A stretch of DNA of 64,000 nt from Perca fluviatilis (GCF_010015445.1 NC_053115.1:4356576-4420575); one strand, 5' to 3'. Shown: positions 21,705-34,211, numbered from the stretch's first letter. The notes: generated by a model from the letters alone, not told the origin. Translations and numbers: made by a program.

Positions 21705-24700
21705 ACAAGTAATTACACTGCAGGAGAGGAAAACAAGCCTTAAAAGCTTTATTCAGCATCCTCCCCTTATACAAAAGAGAACAAAAACATGATAATTCCT
21801 GTACAAAAAACAAGCAATACAACACACAAACAAATAGGTAAACATACCACACAAAATGTATTTATGTATATAAAAAAAAAAAGAAAAAAAAAAGTAGGGC
21901 AAGGCCAACAAAAATACAAGCCTTTGAGTCAGACAGTAAATATAACCAACAGAATTATCCCAACATATGGTTTTGGTGAAATAAAAACTTTAACTGTGAC
22001 CTTGTTTTTAAGTGACATATTCAATGAATTCCAGCAGTGGACACCAAAAGAAATAAAAATGCGTGTGGCGTTTTGGCTGCCAAGCCTTTGTTAACCATTA
22101 TAGTCCGGTCTGAGTTTCGTGGGCAGTTTCAGCTGAACACTAATCTCACAGTAAACATGATCGGGACCATGAGCTCACTGAACTTTGCTTTGACCTCATT
22201 TAGACGCTGTCGGCTCAATCATTGACCAGGCAGCCAATGTTTAACTCGGCAAAACCGTCAAACGGGGGAATGCCGCCACCTCACAGTTGAAACAGCTCCG
22301 ACTTGTTTGTCTGACCTCAGAGACCGGGTGTAATGATGCAGACTGGTATCAGTCCACACCACTTATAGCTGAGCGGGTAGACCTCACCCTCCTGTTGTCA
22401 TAGGGGTATATCAGAAATGTGGTTTCTTTCAAACCAAATTGCCCCAAAAACACGTTAAACACAGAACAGTTTGGATCATTTCCAGTTTCTAAGATGTGAG
22501 CATCGAGTACTTTTACTTTTAATACTTTTTTATGTGCATTTTCCTTATGATGCTTACATACTTTCACTTAAGTAACGTTTTCAATGCAGAACTTGTACTT
22601 GTCACAGAGTATTTTTACAGTGTAGTGTTAGTACTAGGATCTGAATACTTCGTCCACCACTGGTCGGTGATCCCCTTTAAAACATTTTGAATTGTCTTTT
22701 ATTTCTTAAAAAAAAATGTTTTTTTCCTATTCTTAGCTACATTGTACAGGTAGGGTTAGGGTTAGGTTTTTATACACCCAAAAGTAGGCCATGTGCGTTG
22801 TATTTGTTTGAAGAACTTGACTGATTTTCAAAAAGTGCTCTATAAAAGAAGATTATTATGATTATCATTACTCTGTGCACTGGTTTATTAATAACTATAA
22901 ATGGCAGTGAGACGGAGATTTTAAAAAAACAACTGAATTGTATGTATTTTATACAAAATCGATGGCTGTCCTGGACTACAGAAATCCTGAGTCGAATAAC
23001 AGTCACGTAGGATTTTGTCGACTGATCCCTTAGTTGATTTGATCGACAGATCTGTGAAACCGAGTTTCTCCACAAATAGTCACGCAAAAGCAGCACTTTA
23101 AATCTTGTGTTTACCACCGATGTGCTCATAAGTTTCTTGGGAACAAGAGATTCAGCATTAAAAAGGCATAAAACATGACTAATGGACTAATGCAATCTTG
23201 GTGACTAATGATGTCAAAACTAGCCTGCGTCAGGTAGAGGTGAAATGTAGCGGAGAAGAAAGTGGAATGAAAAGAAAAGACTCAAGTAAAGTAAAAGTAC
23301 TGTACCTCATATTTGTGCTTATGTACAGTGCTTGAGTAAATGTACTTAGTTACACTCCACCACTGTCACTGACTCAGCTGACCTGATATCCTCGGGCGGA
23401 TCCTTCCAGAGTCTCGGGGCCCATTCAGAGGTATCTTTCTGTAAAGACACCTTCCATACTCTGCAGAATATTAAGTTACATCCTGCCTCTTTCTCTCTCT
23501 GCAGGTCAGTGGTACCGGGAGATCAGCCCTCACTTCTGGACGGCAGACAACGTTCTGGACTGGATCAGCGATCACGTAGAGGGCACCAAGTTTGACGCGA
23601 GCACCCTAAGTCTGGCCTACTGCGCCATGGACGGCCCTGCTCTCTGCCAGATGAGCCGGGAACAGATGATCGGGCTTTTCGGCACGCAGCTCGGCCCACA
23701 CCTCCAGCAGAGTCTGCAGGATCACAAGACCAAATATGGTAAGCCTGCACCCGTCATGTGGAAATGATTTGTACAAGTTCAGAGCTTAATATATATATAT
23801 ATATATATATATATTACACTACACAGCACACCAAAATATAAGTAAAATTTGCTAGTTAAATGTCAATACACTTAAGCCAATTGTATTTATAGTGTCATAT
23901 CATAACAGAAGCTATCTCAGGACTCTTTACAGATATAGTAGGTCTAGACCACACCCTATAATTTACAGAGAGCCAACAATTCCCTCCCGAGAGCAAGCGT
24001 TTGGTGCAACAGCGGTGAGGAAAAACTTCCTATTAATAGGGAAAAACATCGGACAGACCCAGGCTCTTGGTCGGCAAGAGGTTTCCTAGTGTACAGAAAC
24101 CTGCAGCTCTCTCTGTGCAACATGACGGGGTCAGCCCAGTGTTCCCACATTTCTAAGATTTTTCTTAAAATTAGGCCCTATGTTAGGGTTAGGGTTACAT
24201 TCCATCTGTAGTCCATTGCTACTGGATAATAGGTTGGGTGTAATTGGCTACCAAATTGGGAGAAAGGGCGATAAAATCTGATACAAATTTATAAAAAAGG
24301 AAATGTGGGAACATAGGGCCTAATTTTGGAGAAATAAATCTTAGAAATGTGGGAACATAGGGCTGTGGGAACATAGGCACGCTCCCAACATGACACCTGA
24401 GCACAGTGTGTGTTTGCCCTGGAGTATTGTGTCTTTCTCACTGTTAGGATACAATAAGTATCAACATTCCACGTATTCACCTTTGCCCTGAGTTTCGTTG
24501 TCTGTGTTTCTCAATTTAGTCTCTTCCCCTCAGGTTGATTTGAGCATGTGAGTGTCGAATGCTGAGAGACGTGCACAGACATCTTCAGGTGTCTGTTTAC
24601 AATACACGTAGCTTTGGAAATATATGGAGAGAGAGAGAGAGAGAGAGAGATGACACAACTCTAAGAATGTATACAGTCAAAACATGATATATTTGTCCTC

Positions 24701-27700
24701 TGTTCCCAGATTTGTAGGATTTGTAGTTCCATGCTTTGCTGGAGTTGTCTTCCCCAGGATGAATGTTATGGCTGAAACGACGCCTCATTTTTCATTTCCT
24801 CTTTTTGTCCTTTTTCTTCGCAGAGCTGCAGAGCCTGTCGGGACCGGAGCTGAGCGAGACCTGCCAACTCCTGGACAACTTCCTGGACAACCTAAACTTC
24901 CCTTTGCTCAGCACCATTAGAATTGGCCAAGGTAAATATTGTTACAGTGGTGTTACCAGGGGGTGGTGGGGGGTTCCTATTATTGAGTAGTTTTTAAAAT
25001 CCTTATTTACTTTTACTTAAGGATGTTTAGTTTGAAGCATTGTACTTGGCTACATTTCAAATCACATCTAAAATGAACATTTCGTGCCCTGGCAGTGAAT
25101 GACGGGCAGCGCCACTTTGCGTTCACTAATGCTAAAATCACAAGAAGGATGGAGGCGGACGAGTCAGACAGTTATGTTCAGTTCAGTTATGCTGAAGTTT
25201 TAACTCACGCTGCAGGAATTAAGTAACTAAGTAACTTTTACTCTGAGTACATTTTAAATGAGCACTTTTTACTTTTACTTGAGGAGAGTTTTATTAGGGG
25301 TGCACCGATCTGATATTAAGATCGGATATTGGTCCCGATATTGACAAAATAGCTGGATCAGGGATCGGAAGAGGTAACAGATCCACGGGCCGATCCAGTT
25401 TTGTTAGTTTTTTTTCCCCTCAGTCGCACGTGTGTCGCATGCTGGAAGAGTTGAGTGTACAAATAAATAAGAATTCAATACATTACATCTATGTTAGTAT
25501 TATTACTTCAACAACGGTATCGGTATTGGGTATTGACAGATACACAAAGCCCAGGCATCGGTATCGGGACTGAAAAAGTCGGATCGGTGCATCCCTAATT
25601 TTTATAGGCTACCGGTAATTTTACTTATAGGCAACTTAAGTAAAAAAATCATCAAAGTAATAGTACTTTTACTTAAATAGAATATTTTTGTACTCTTTCC
25701 ACCTCTGGATGTTACTTACTAGCATACAATTGATAGAGTGCGGAAATCGTAGGGCTAATGTTGCTTCTTACTACCAACAGGTGAAGGCTTTGTCACCAAG
25801 AAGGAGTTTGACTACAGGGATGATTGTATTAGTCTGAACCTGGAGCCCATGCCATCTCTGGGAGACACAGAGTACCTGTCTGATAACCAGTCTGACAGCG
25901 AGTACAGCTCCTCCTCCAACAGTGAGTATTTCATCCTTCACCATCTTGCCGGATCTTAAGCTGAACGCTTGTGTATCTAAAACCTGTTTCTCTCTTTTTG
26001 ACAAGGTGGCATGTTTGACTTAAGCCTCGGCTCACCCGAGTCTGGCAGTGGCGAATCAGACCCGGAGTTCTCCTTCCCTCTGATTTCAAGTGAGAAAGCA
26101 ACTAAACTCATTGTTTGTAAAGCCCAGTTCAGACCAAAGATTTCTGACCAGTTGAAACTTGCAACGCGCCGGTCAGCGCCGTTCTGAAACCTGCAATTTT
26201 ACACCAATGAGACGAGACAATCTATCATCTCCATAGCAGCTCTGTACCTCCATTTTAGGTTTCCACTTTCAGGCTTTTGTGTAGCTAGATATATAATTTG
26301 TTGCGTCTAAATATGAATGTGGATAACATTAGTGAAAGTGCGATGCTTGCTACAGCTGCACATCTAGTGATGAATCGGCTAAAACAACGTTCTATTTCTG
26401 TAAATCACGGATTTGTTCGAACGCCTCTCCCTCTCTTCAGTCACTCTCTAGCTCGCTCGGCCACATATCCGTGCTCGCGGGTGCGCGTTGAGCCTCCGTC
26501 TAAAACTCTGCCGTTTCGACCAGTTGACAGTTTGTACCATAGAAATAAAATGGATTATGGATCATTTTATTTCTATAGTTTGTAGCTGACTTTACAAGCT
26601 GACTTCTCTATCCTGTTGAAACAGGTGATGTCCCTTACGTTCTAAAACCAGCCTCTGCTGCTCGGATCTGCTAGAATGGTGGACGTAGTTAGGTTTAGGC
26701 GCGGGGAGTGGAGACTGGTTAGGGTTAGGGTAAGAATACCAGGGTTAGCCAATCAGAGGCAGAATAAGACGGGCCACGAGGAACGTCCTTCGACGTCGAC
26801 ACGTTTAGCGGATCCGATCAGCCGGCTTGTGTCGTACTAAGACGGGCCAGTTCAGACCGCTGCAACTTTTCCCTGCAACGTTCTAAAACGGTTTCGTCTC
26901 GCCACAAATCTTTGGCCCGAACTGGGCTTGAGGTTCTTTTCATTCCACAGTCTCAGCAGTGTCTGTGAGTTTAAGTAAACGTCTGACAATTAACTGTTGT
27001 GCTGACAGAGGCGAACATCAAAACAGAGAAAGAAGAGTGTCGCCTGAAGCGACCACGGGGTCGACCTCCCAAAGTCAGCAGAGAGCACGGCAGCAGCAGC
27101 AGCAGCATTTATGGCAGTCCAAAGAAAAACAAACACGGTAAGGCCATGTTTGGAGAATCAGCATACTGTCATTAGTCATGTAAAACAGTTTCAAATGGCA
27201 TCTGTACATGAACACTGCTGGGCTGTTTTACTGTTACTGTTCTACTTTGCATCTTTATCAGACTGCAGATGCATATCTGACTGCCATGCTTATGCTTACT
27301 GTATGCATCTATGCACGCACACATTTAGCTCATTGTGCCCCACTGTCACTGTTTGTTTGCAGCTCCTCGTGGCACTCACCTGTGGGAGTTCATCAGGGAC
27401 ATTCTGATCCACCCAGAGAAGAACCAGGGCCTAATGAAGTGGGAGGACCGCCGCGAGGGTGTATTCAAGTTCCTCAAGTCCGAGGCCGTGGCTCAGATGT
27501 GGGGCCAGAAGAAGAAGAACAGCAGCATGACGTATGAAAAACTCAGCCGGGCCATGAGGTGAGTTCATGTAGCAGCTAACAGGGGAGAGTTTGATTCGGA
27601 AACTTTTCGTCAGCTATCCATTGAATCTGCCTGAATCTGAAATGATTCAGCATTTATACGTGGTTCAGAAGTTCAAGAGTCTGGCATTGTGACAAAGGCC

Positions 27701-28840
27701 TAAAACACAAAACAGTCCGATTTTTTTTTTTTTTTTTTTTTTTACATGATTTTGGAAATGTTCCAATTCGCATGCCAAAGGATCTCTTTCACAGCCAATG
27801 GCAGGAGCACATCCTATTTACAGTAGTTTGATTGACTTTTTCACCCTCTGGATTCTTCAAAGATCCGCTGTACTCTGCCTCTGATTGGCTAGCACTCTTC
27901 TTCGTGCTACTTTCTTCAAAGAATGCAGCACGAAAGAAAAAAAATAACTCTGCCTGAGCGGCCTTGGTAGATGATGGCAGGCTTAATGCTGATATGGCAC
28001 ACTAGTTAACAAGAACATTTAAAAATTGCACTTTATTTAAAAAAAGTTAGCGACCCCTGACTTAGAGGCTGAAAAAGCAAACATCCCAAAGCTATGCTGG
28101 TAGCTTTATCTTGTTTGGCCAAATTTAAAGGGCTTATGCAATGGTTTACCACACCCCCGGTTTATAACACAAGCTTTTTGCTCCAACTTTGAAGTCTCTA
28201 AGCCAAGATAAGCCTGATGATGTCAGTTGACAAAGCTCCTCTAGAGCCACAGAAGACTTTCTACAAGTGTTTTTAGTGTGCCACTTTAATCCTGGTCTGG
28301 TCACTATAGTGGAAGAATATTGTTAAGGGGAGAAACTGCAGGTGATTACCTACATTAAGACAATTATTTTTGTATTACAAGTTTTCTGTTTAAATATGCA
28401 AATGACCCTTATCTTATGCTATCTTTTGGTAAGTTTAGGAGAAATTTACAGGTGCATATAGACAAAGTGTAGTCAAATACATGTCTAAATGTGTATTTTA
28501 GATGTTTTTTTTCGCCCACAAGTCTAAAAGAAGACATGTTGTGGAAGCAAAATAACCCCAAATCTCAAAATAGAAAAAAGGATGTTTTTGCCTGTAATGC
28601 CTTCCCTGAAAGAGACTAGAAGTCACTTTCTGACATTTTCATTTATTCAGTGAAGCGTAGCAGATGCTAAAGGGAACTGCATACTTAATGTCTTAAACCT
28701 GGACTAACTAATCCTCCTTCTCCCTCAGGTATTACTATAAAAGAGAAATCCTGGAGCGAGTTGACGGCCGGAGGCTCGTATACAAATTTGGAAAGAACTC
28801 TAGCGGCTGGAAGATGGAGGAGCTTGGCATGGGCATGTGA
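21404..28840 (+). CDS. elf3: ELF3 (ESE-1) ETS-family transcription factor, complete gene
   Basis: Epithelium-specific ETS factor that binds GGAA sites in the nucleus and drives epithelial differentiation and inflammatory genes. Eight coding exons: 21404-21545, 23505-23738, 24824-24931, 25781-25921, 26006-26089, 27009-27137, 27363-27558, 28729-28840. All junctions are GT-AG; the first six introns are phase 1 and the last is phase 2. They sum to 1146 bp, 381 residues plus stop, close to human ELF3 (371). Order: N-terminal segment 1-48, Pointed domain about 50-125, acidic/Ser-rich activation region about 165-236, AT-hook 251-258 (RPRGRPPK), ETS domain about 281-367. The AT-hook separates ELF3 from EHF and ELF5, which lack it. 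The start ATG at 21404 is the first in exon 2, context GCCATGT. The C-terminus ends [10 protein letters not shown]. Introns are loaded with MITEs; no frameshift or stop breaks the gene. Confidence 0.95.
21546..23504 (+). other. elf3 intron 2 with (AT)n and hAT-MITE pieces
   Basis: Contains (AT)n at 21643-21690 and partial copies of the CAGTGG hAT-type MITE family at 22495-22665 and 23220-23370 ('cttagttacactccaccac'). Confidence 0.7.
23505..23738 (+). CDS. elf3: elf3 exon 3 (Pointed domain)
   Basis: Residues 48-126. [20 protein letters not shown] and [11 protein letters not shown] are the conserved helices of the Pointed/SAM-like domain of ESE factors, a protein-interaction module. Acceptor TCTCTGCAG, donor GTAAGCC. 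Confidence 0.93.
23880..24062 (-). repeat. LINE 3' end (minus strand) in elf3 intron 3
   Basis: On the minus strand it reads 'aggaagtttttcctcaccgc', 'ctataaatacaattg' and 'ggtgtggtctagacct', a common fish LINE 3' end. A plus-strand relative is at about 44395-44512. Confidence 0.55.
24090..24630 (+). repeat. Dispersed repeat, copy interrupted by an insertion
   Basis: Second copy of 16495-16830, split by 24127-24386. The right end runs into (GA)n at 24629-24650. Confidence 0.85.
24127..24386. mobile_element. 260-bp MITE with exact 8-bp duplication and known empty site
   Basis: AACATGAC at 24119-24126 is repeated at 24387-24394. The uninterrupted copy near 16583 has it once. The ends share inverted GTTCCCACA motifs ('ccagtgttcccacatttc' left, 'gctgtgggaacataggc' right). 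The 8-bp duplication points to hAT-type transposition. Confidence 0.85.
24824..24931 (+). CDS. elf3: elf3 exon 4
   Basis: Residues 126-162, starting [20 protein letters not shown]. It forms the end of the Pointed region and linker. Acceptor TTCGCAG, donor GTAAATA. Confidence 0.9.
25295..25597. mobile_element. hAT MITE (TAGGGGTGCACCGATC) in elf3 intron 4
   Basis: Ends TAGGGGTGCACCGATC and, read inward, TAGGGATGCACCGATC. Flanks AGTTTTAT and ATTTTTAT match 7 of 8. It is nested inside a piece of the CAGTGG hAT-type MITE family (25225-25290 and 25625-25720). Confidence 0.85.
25781..25921 (+). CDS. elf3: elf3 exon 5 (acidic/serine region)
   Basis: Residues 162-209, with [19 protein letters not shown] and a Ser-rich end ([10 protein letters not shown]). 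Acidic and serine-rich composition matches the ELF3 transactivation region. Confidence 0.9.
26006..26089 (+). CDS. elf3: elf3 exon 6 (acidic/serine region)
   Basis: Residues 209-237, [20 protein letters not shown] then FSFPLIS. It is separated from exon 5 by an intron of only 84 bp, the shortest in the gene. Confidence 0.9.
26118..26931. mobile_element. Foldback MITE in elf3 intron 6
   Basis: The left end 'aaagcccagttcagaccaaag' region is complementary to the right end 'tttggcccgaactgggctt'. The arms also share 'gacgag' and 'gttctaaaacg'-type words. It fills most of the 919-bp intron. A telomere-like 'ggttagggttagggt' is internal. Confidence 0.75.
27009..27137 (+). CDS. elf3: elf3 exon 7 (AT-hook)
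   Basis: Residues 237-280. [11 protein letters not shown] at 248-258 is a consensus AT-hook (core RGR), which binds the minor groove of AT-rich DNA. It is followed by a Ser run and a basic KKNKH stretch that may act as a nuclear localisation signal. Confidence 0.93.
27363..27558 (+). CDS. elf3: elf3 exon 8 (ETS domain, first part)
   Basis: Residues 280-345, [20 protein letters not shown] through [17 protein letters not shown], containing the winged helix-turn-helix and the recognition helix. Arg342 and Arg345 are the two arginines that contact GGAA in ETS proteins; the Arg345 codon is split by the last intron. Confidence 0.97.
27720..27743. repeat. Poly(T) tract in elf3 intron 8
   Basis: A run of about 23 T. 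The rest of this 1170-bp intron shows no clear element. Confidence 0.9.
28729..28840 (+). CDS. elf3: elf3 exon 9 (ETS domain end, stop codon)
   Basis: [20 protein letters not shown] is the conserved end of the ESE-type ETS domain. It continues [16 protein letters not shown] with TGA at 28838-28840. Acceptor CCCTCAG at 28728. Confidence 0.97.
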
Positions 28841-29879
28841 GACGTCAGTCACTAGAAACCAAAAAGCCTTGCTGCCCCCAGACACTAACTTCCTCTTGAA
28901 AGGAAGATGTTGCAGAAAATGTAAGCCATTGTTTTTGGCTCTAGTAGGTTTTATGAACCGATATTAATGTTGTACCTGTTTTGTGTATTTGATTGCCACA
29001 GCAAAGCTTTACTATGTGCGCAGTAACTTAAATGGACATCGTTTTGGATGCTTGTGAGTTTCGGTAAGCACTTAGAGTCTTTTTTTTTTTTACAAATGTA
29101 CAGAATTCCCTTTTAATGTTTCTTTAGTGATGCAGGACTAACTCATCCTCATCTGTCACTATGGAGTTTTCTTTGGTATACGGGCGATAATGACTATTGT
29201 GGCACTGAAAACGTTATATTTCTCGTTTCTTACTTTCTTATTACTGTCTTGTTATTCAAGAAGGGTACTAATGTCACCATCGTATGTCCATGTAAATGTA
29301 AAATGAGTTGTGTATCTGAATGTAGTACCAAATTTGGAAATGTGTTCTTCTAAAGGTTAAGCTCAAAAGTGAAGGACAAAGACAGAGCAGAGAGAACTAG
29401 GGTGAAATAAGTCATGTTAATTCACATTAATACAGTAATGATGTGCACTACATGTCTATCGGTATCACTTATTATAAAGTGTGTTTACACAGTGTAAAAA
29501 GTAGTTTTGGGAGTAACTATGTCACATGTTTGTTTTAATCAGTCGGAAATTAGTTGCACGCCGTTTCTTTTTCTTTTTTTAACGTGTTAATGTGATTAAT
29601 CCATTTTGGATTGATAAATGTATGTTTATACTATACCATTTGTAATATCTTTTAATTAATGGCATATTGTTTATATTGAAAAAATACATTTTGACATGTA
29701 CTTGCTGTTTTGGTATTGACTTTTATTTTTTAATGCTGTAATCTTGTTGATATATCTGTAACCATCATGAAGGATGGAAGATGTGAAACTGGAGTAAAGA
29801 TGTGAGTGTTAAACTCGCAAGATACAATTATCACCCACCTTTTGTCTGCAGTGCTCCTCCAAAACTAAGCTCTTCATTA
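28841..29879 (+). other. Probable elf3 3' UTR
   Basis: Unique-looking AT-rich sequence directly after the elf3 stop, up to a MITE at 29880. No canonical AATAAA was seen; AATACA near 29688 is a weaker candidate signal. The end is not defined. Confidence 0.45.
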
Positions 29880-30273
29880 CAGGGTTTCTGCAGGTTTCAA
29901 ACAGTCAAATTTAAGACCTTTTTAAGACCATTATGAATGAAATTTAAGACCTATATGACAACATAAAAGTACAACAAAATGCAGGGTCACAGAAGTACTT
30001 GAAAAGTAAATTAAATTATTAAAATTTAATAAAAGCGACAGAGAAATAATGATCCTTACATATACAGCTAATTATATTTGGATTAGCGAAATAAAGAATT
30101 GCAACACCACAGAATAAAAAAATAAACATTTCAATGAGCATTAAAGGAAGCGTTACATGGGCGTAGAAACATTTAAGACCTGTTTGGACATAGAACAGAA
30201 TACTTGCAAAAGTAAGACTTTTTAAGGCCTAAAATTAAATAAAAAACATTTAAAAAAAACGGGGAAACCCTGT
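29880..30273. mobile_element. hAT-like MITE (CAGGGTTTC ends)
   Basis: Left ACAGGGTTTCTGCAGG; right end, read inward, ACAGGGTTTCCCCG. Internal repeated 'aatttaagacct' words. No clear 8-bp duplication. Confidence 0.6.
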
Positions 30274-30680
30274 CATCGTGATGGGCATTGTCAAATGTGT
30301 GGCCAGCAGTCTTCCAGCTCTTATGACGGACTCATGTTATTGAATGATTAATGAGTGCACCAAGGGGGTAATTGGAACCTTAATTATTTGGGTTGGGTAT
30401 GAATAAGTTGTATGTAGTCTAACCCTTATAGACATAAGACTTTGAAGACAGCAGCCTATGGTCTTATCCATCCAATGTTTCAAATCAATGTTGACTGAGA
30501 TTTCTTTTTGCATTTTTACCTTTTTTGGATTGACAAAAGCCGAAGCACAAAATGCATTGAACCGAACTGGGGATGTTGCAATTAGTGACTTTTTTTGTAT
30601 TTAAGTGCCTTTCCTTCTTTCTTTACTCACAGTTTTACCCAAACCTTATTTTTAGTTGTCTTAACACAACCATACAATTC

Positions 30681-30800
30681 TAGCCTGACAAGCCAGACCC
30701 CATCAAGATGTTGGGTCTGGGAACTCACCATTGGCAGGGCTCCATCCGAAGGGCGAAATAAATGGTTGGTGCACTAGGGTGCGTCTAGATTTCTAGGCTA
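30681..30800. mobile_element. 120-bp MITE with target duplication
   Basis: ATACAATTC at 30672-30680 is repeated at 30801-30809. The ends are TAGCCTGACAAGCC and, read inward, TAGCCTAGAAATC. A shorter sister is at 52530-52591. Confidence 0.8.
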
Positions 30801-30809
30801 ATACAATTC

Positions 30810-32940
30810 CATAACCACCAGAAATATGCTCTTGTTAACATGATATGATATCAAAAAACAAAGTGGAATACGCTTTGTTGTCTGTGGAAGTTTTGCAGAT
30901 GCCTCAAGTATGAAACTTTTGTGACATGGAAACATGCTGAAATGTAGCTACAAGAAATTAAAACACACTCAACATATGGTTCATAGTCCACATTATCATA
31001 GCACATATGCATGGAAAGTGCAAGCCATAAAGACGATAACAACATCTTACTGGCCCTTTGTAGGTCATAAGTCTCACTCTCCCTCTGGGCTAGTTTCGTT
31101 TCCACAAGCCCTTGTTGCACTGTTTATTTTTGCACAATGGTTTATCTTTGAAGAGTTGAAACATTATACAGAAGATAAACTGGTACTTCTACTATACTTC
31201 TTAAATCTGGGCTCCTTCTACCATTAGTCTTCCAACAAACCTTACAACATGAAAGTCTCCACAAGGGAGAGAGAAAGTTTGTAAAGAAAGTGAGAGTTTC
31301 TGGGGTTACACTTTACTTCAAGGTATCTACATTAGAGTGACATGACACTGTCATTCAAGTTAGGGTTAGGGTTAGGGTTCATGTGTCATGAAAGTGTCAT
31401 GTGTTCATGACAGTTGAATTTAAATTTTTTTATGGTTTAAAAAAAAAAGAACTGAACTTAAACTTGAAAATATACTCAAGGACACATATGTGATTATGTT
31501 TTGATTCAGTGCATCTAACAGAATCTTAGATTTGACTGGTTTTATTACCTGCATTTTGAATGGAAGTTTGGCAATGAAAGAAGCAACAACACCAGTCTAC
31601 GATACGGATCAAGACCTGTTTACCGGAATGGTTTCACAAAATGCCAGAGTTGCACAATATTCCCTTTTAAAATAATTGGTGCGTTCAGACCTGACGGCAT
31701 TATGAAACCCAACACTCGCATTAAAGCTTTCAAAGAACCATTTAATGTGTCACTTTTCTGTGAAAGTCAACATGCAGGAGTAAGAAAAGACAATCTGTGT
31801 TAATTGTGCAGAGGAACCGTGTGCGTGTTTGGTGTTTTAAGCCCCCAACGTCATCTTCCAAGCATCGCTGCATAGAAGACACTAGGGTTAGGCAAGGGTT
31901 AGGGTTAAGGTTAGGGTTAGGTGCCTTGAAGTCGGCGGTCGCAGCGCTGCCTTGAAGTCGACAGTGGGGGCTTAAATCTCCATCGAGCGTGTTTGTGTGT
32001 GCGTAATTACATTGTGACTGCATAATGACTCATTAGCCTTTGACAGCTGTGAGTTACCTACTGACTGAAGATTTTATCAATCCACCATTGTTAGATTTTC
32101 AACATAAGATAAGATAAGATATACTTTATTGTCCCCGAAAGGAAATTTGTTTTGGACTCTGTCCGTTCCGCAGCTTTACAAAGACAACACAAAATACCGA
32201 AAATAAGCACATACTCTCAACACAAAACATGCTTTTCATACATTTAGCAGCAAAAATGAGCTTTTGTGGTTAACACACCTCTGTCTGCTTCTTCCAACTG
32301 ACACTGACAGATGGTGGTTTTGGTTTCACCTTGGTTGTACAACAGGTCTGGTCTGTTAGAGATGCCATGGCATGATAACAACTGGATGACTTGTCCTTTG
32401 TAAAAGATTTCCTTAGGTGCCAACGACTGCCAGGATTCAGTGCCCAGTCACACACCAAAAAGTGGATCAGCTAAATTAATTTGTGCACCCTCACAGAATT
32501 GGTGGTGCTTGGAAGCTTGGTGACATAGTGACTACTTGCACTTTGTGGGACTCGTGCAAGAGATCAAATTGCTTTAGTAAGTAGGCTGGAATGCTGTTTT
32601 ATTCACTGTAGATATCAGATAAAGTGAGTTTTCTCTAATACAGATGATGCTGAGTCAATAAATTAGTCATGACAAAAAATCATTTCCACCCACTGTGCTT
32701 TTATGCTACACACTGGTTATAGAAAATGAGTCGAACAAAGTTGTCACTCATCTGGCGAGAGCGTTGTGCTTTTCTACGCCGTGACAAGAGTGTGTGATTG
32801 AAACATTAAGGTGTTACATTTTACTAATTTAGTGGCTGACTGGCTGGCTGGCTAGTTAGTTAGCTTGCTAGTAGGCTCAGTTCTCAGTTCAGCATCATCT
32901 GGGTTAGAGAAAAGAATCACTTCATCCGATATTTAAAGTG
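30810..32940. other. No gene seen; LINE tail and simple-sequence pieces
   Basis: Telomere-like repeats near 31358-31380 and 31885-31922 lie in dispersed repeats. 'aagataagataagat' plus 'actttattgtcccc' at 32104-32140 is a minus-strand LINE 3' end. No exon recognised. Confidence 0.5.
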
Positions 32941-32946
32941 ACTTAA

Positions 32947-33136
32947 CAACACTATGTAACTTTTCCCGCTACGGTCCCCCTACAGGTTGGAAGCGTAATT
33001 GTACATTACATTGTCCAGTTCATTCGAACTACAGACCCGCTACCCAATCTGGCAAACTTGCACAGTGTAATGTAATGGACAATTCCGCTTCCAACCTGTA
33101 GGGGGACCATAGCGGGAAAAGTTACACAGTGTTTCT
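32947..33136. mobile_element. TTAA-flanked foldback MITE, 190 bp
   Basis: TTAA at 32943-32946 and 33137-33140. The arms carry 'ggtccccctacaggttgg' and 'ccaacctgtagggggacc', about 65 bp each; almost the whole element is a hairpin. Confidence 0.85.
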
Positions 33137-33832
33137 TTAAATAGCTTTGCCAGCCTACCGAGTGGAGTTCCACAACTACTCAGAGCCAGAACCAGAGACG
33201 GTACGGACAACATCTGTGTCCCAACAGGTGACGGTACGTCAGCGCGGACAGCAGTGTGTCTGAGCTGCTGACAGATAATAACATGTCGGGAATTAATGTT
33301 GAGGCTTGCTGCATGTAAATATCATTGCATTTTATCAGCGGAGGAAAGTAACTATGCCGTACCTCACTACAACTGTAAGATACTTTTAATCGAGTATTTT
33401 CATTTTCTCCTACTTGCCTATTGTACGTTTTACTTCTCTATTTTTATAGCTTTAGTTAATTTGCATATTCATATTAATTATACAAAATATTATGAATAAT
33501 CAATGATGTATAAAGTGGATAAAGATGAGACTCTATTGATCTGGCGGTGAAATTCACAAGCTACCTGCCAAGTCAAACTTATGCTGTTATTTTGGTGAAA
33601 GTAAATCAAAAGTAATGCAAAAGTAGTGTAAAGCATTACAATTCAGAGACAGTAATATTGTCATATAACTAATTACTCTCAAATGACAGTAACTAGTAAT
33701 CTATAATGTTTTACATTTTGAAAGTAACACTGTATATAACCCCAAGAACAAAACAGTCAGTACACAATACAACCCCATCGAGTCCTTCTCGTACCCATTC
33801 AACATATTCATTTGAAAAAAGTCTCTTGAAAT

Positions 33833-34003
33833 TGCTCATTGTGGCGGTGGAGCAGGTCTGTGAGGTAGGAAGGAGCCTGGTGATGGAGGGCTTTGTGAGT
33901 AGGAGGACTTTAACCCGGATGCGTTGGGGAACAGGGAGCTGCTGGAGGTTCTGGAGGACGGGGGTGATGTGGTCACGGGGGCGGGTGTGGGTGAGGAAGG
34001 CAT
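33833..34003 (-). pseudogene. LINE reverse-transcriptase ORF, C-terminal fragment
   Basis: The minus strand reads RDHITPVLQNLQQLPVPQRI then RVKVLLLT, the conserved 'HITPVL..LHWLPV..RI.FK.L' region near the end of L2/Rex-type LINE ORFs. Later codons are frameshifted. A (CA)n tract follows at 34183-34211. Confidence 0.7.
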
Positions 34004-34182
34004 GTTGTGTTTTGATTTGTGTCTCTTTATTGCACTACCTTTGATGATCCAAGAATGTATTAATCTTTCACTCATTGCCAACCCTGAGAGCCCTTTCAAC
34101 AGCAATAACACACCTGATTTAATCCTCACTCACTGCCATTGTCAGACCTGTTAATTAAGTATCTCCGAAAACAAATACGCAC

Positions 34183-34211
<29 letters not shown>

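Noticed and set aside
24219..24480. Repeated '[19 protein letters not shown]' minus-strand frames
   Set aside because: Repeated motif comes from the inverted sequence of the MITE at 24127-24386, not from a protein family.
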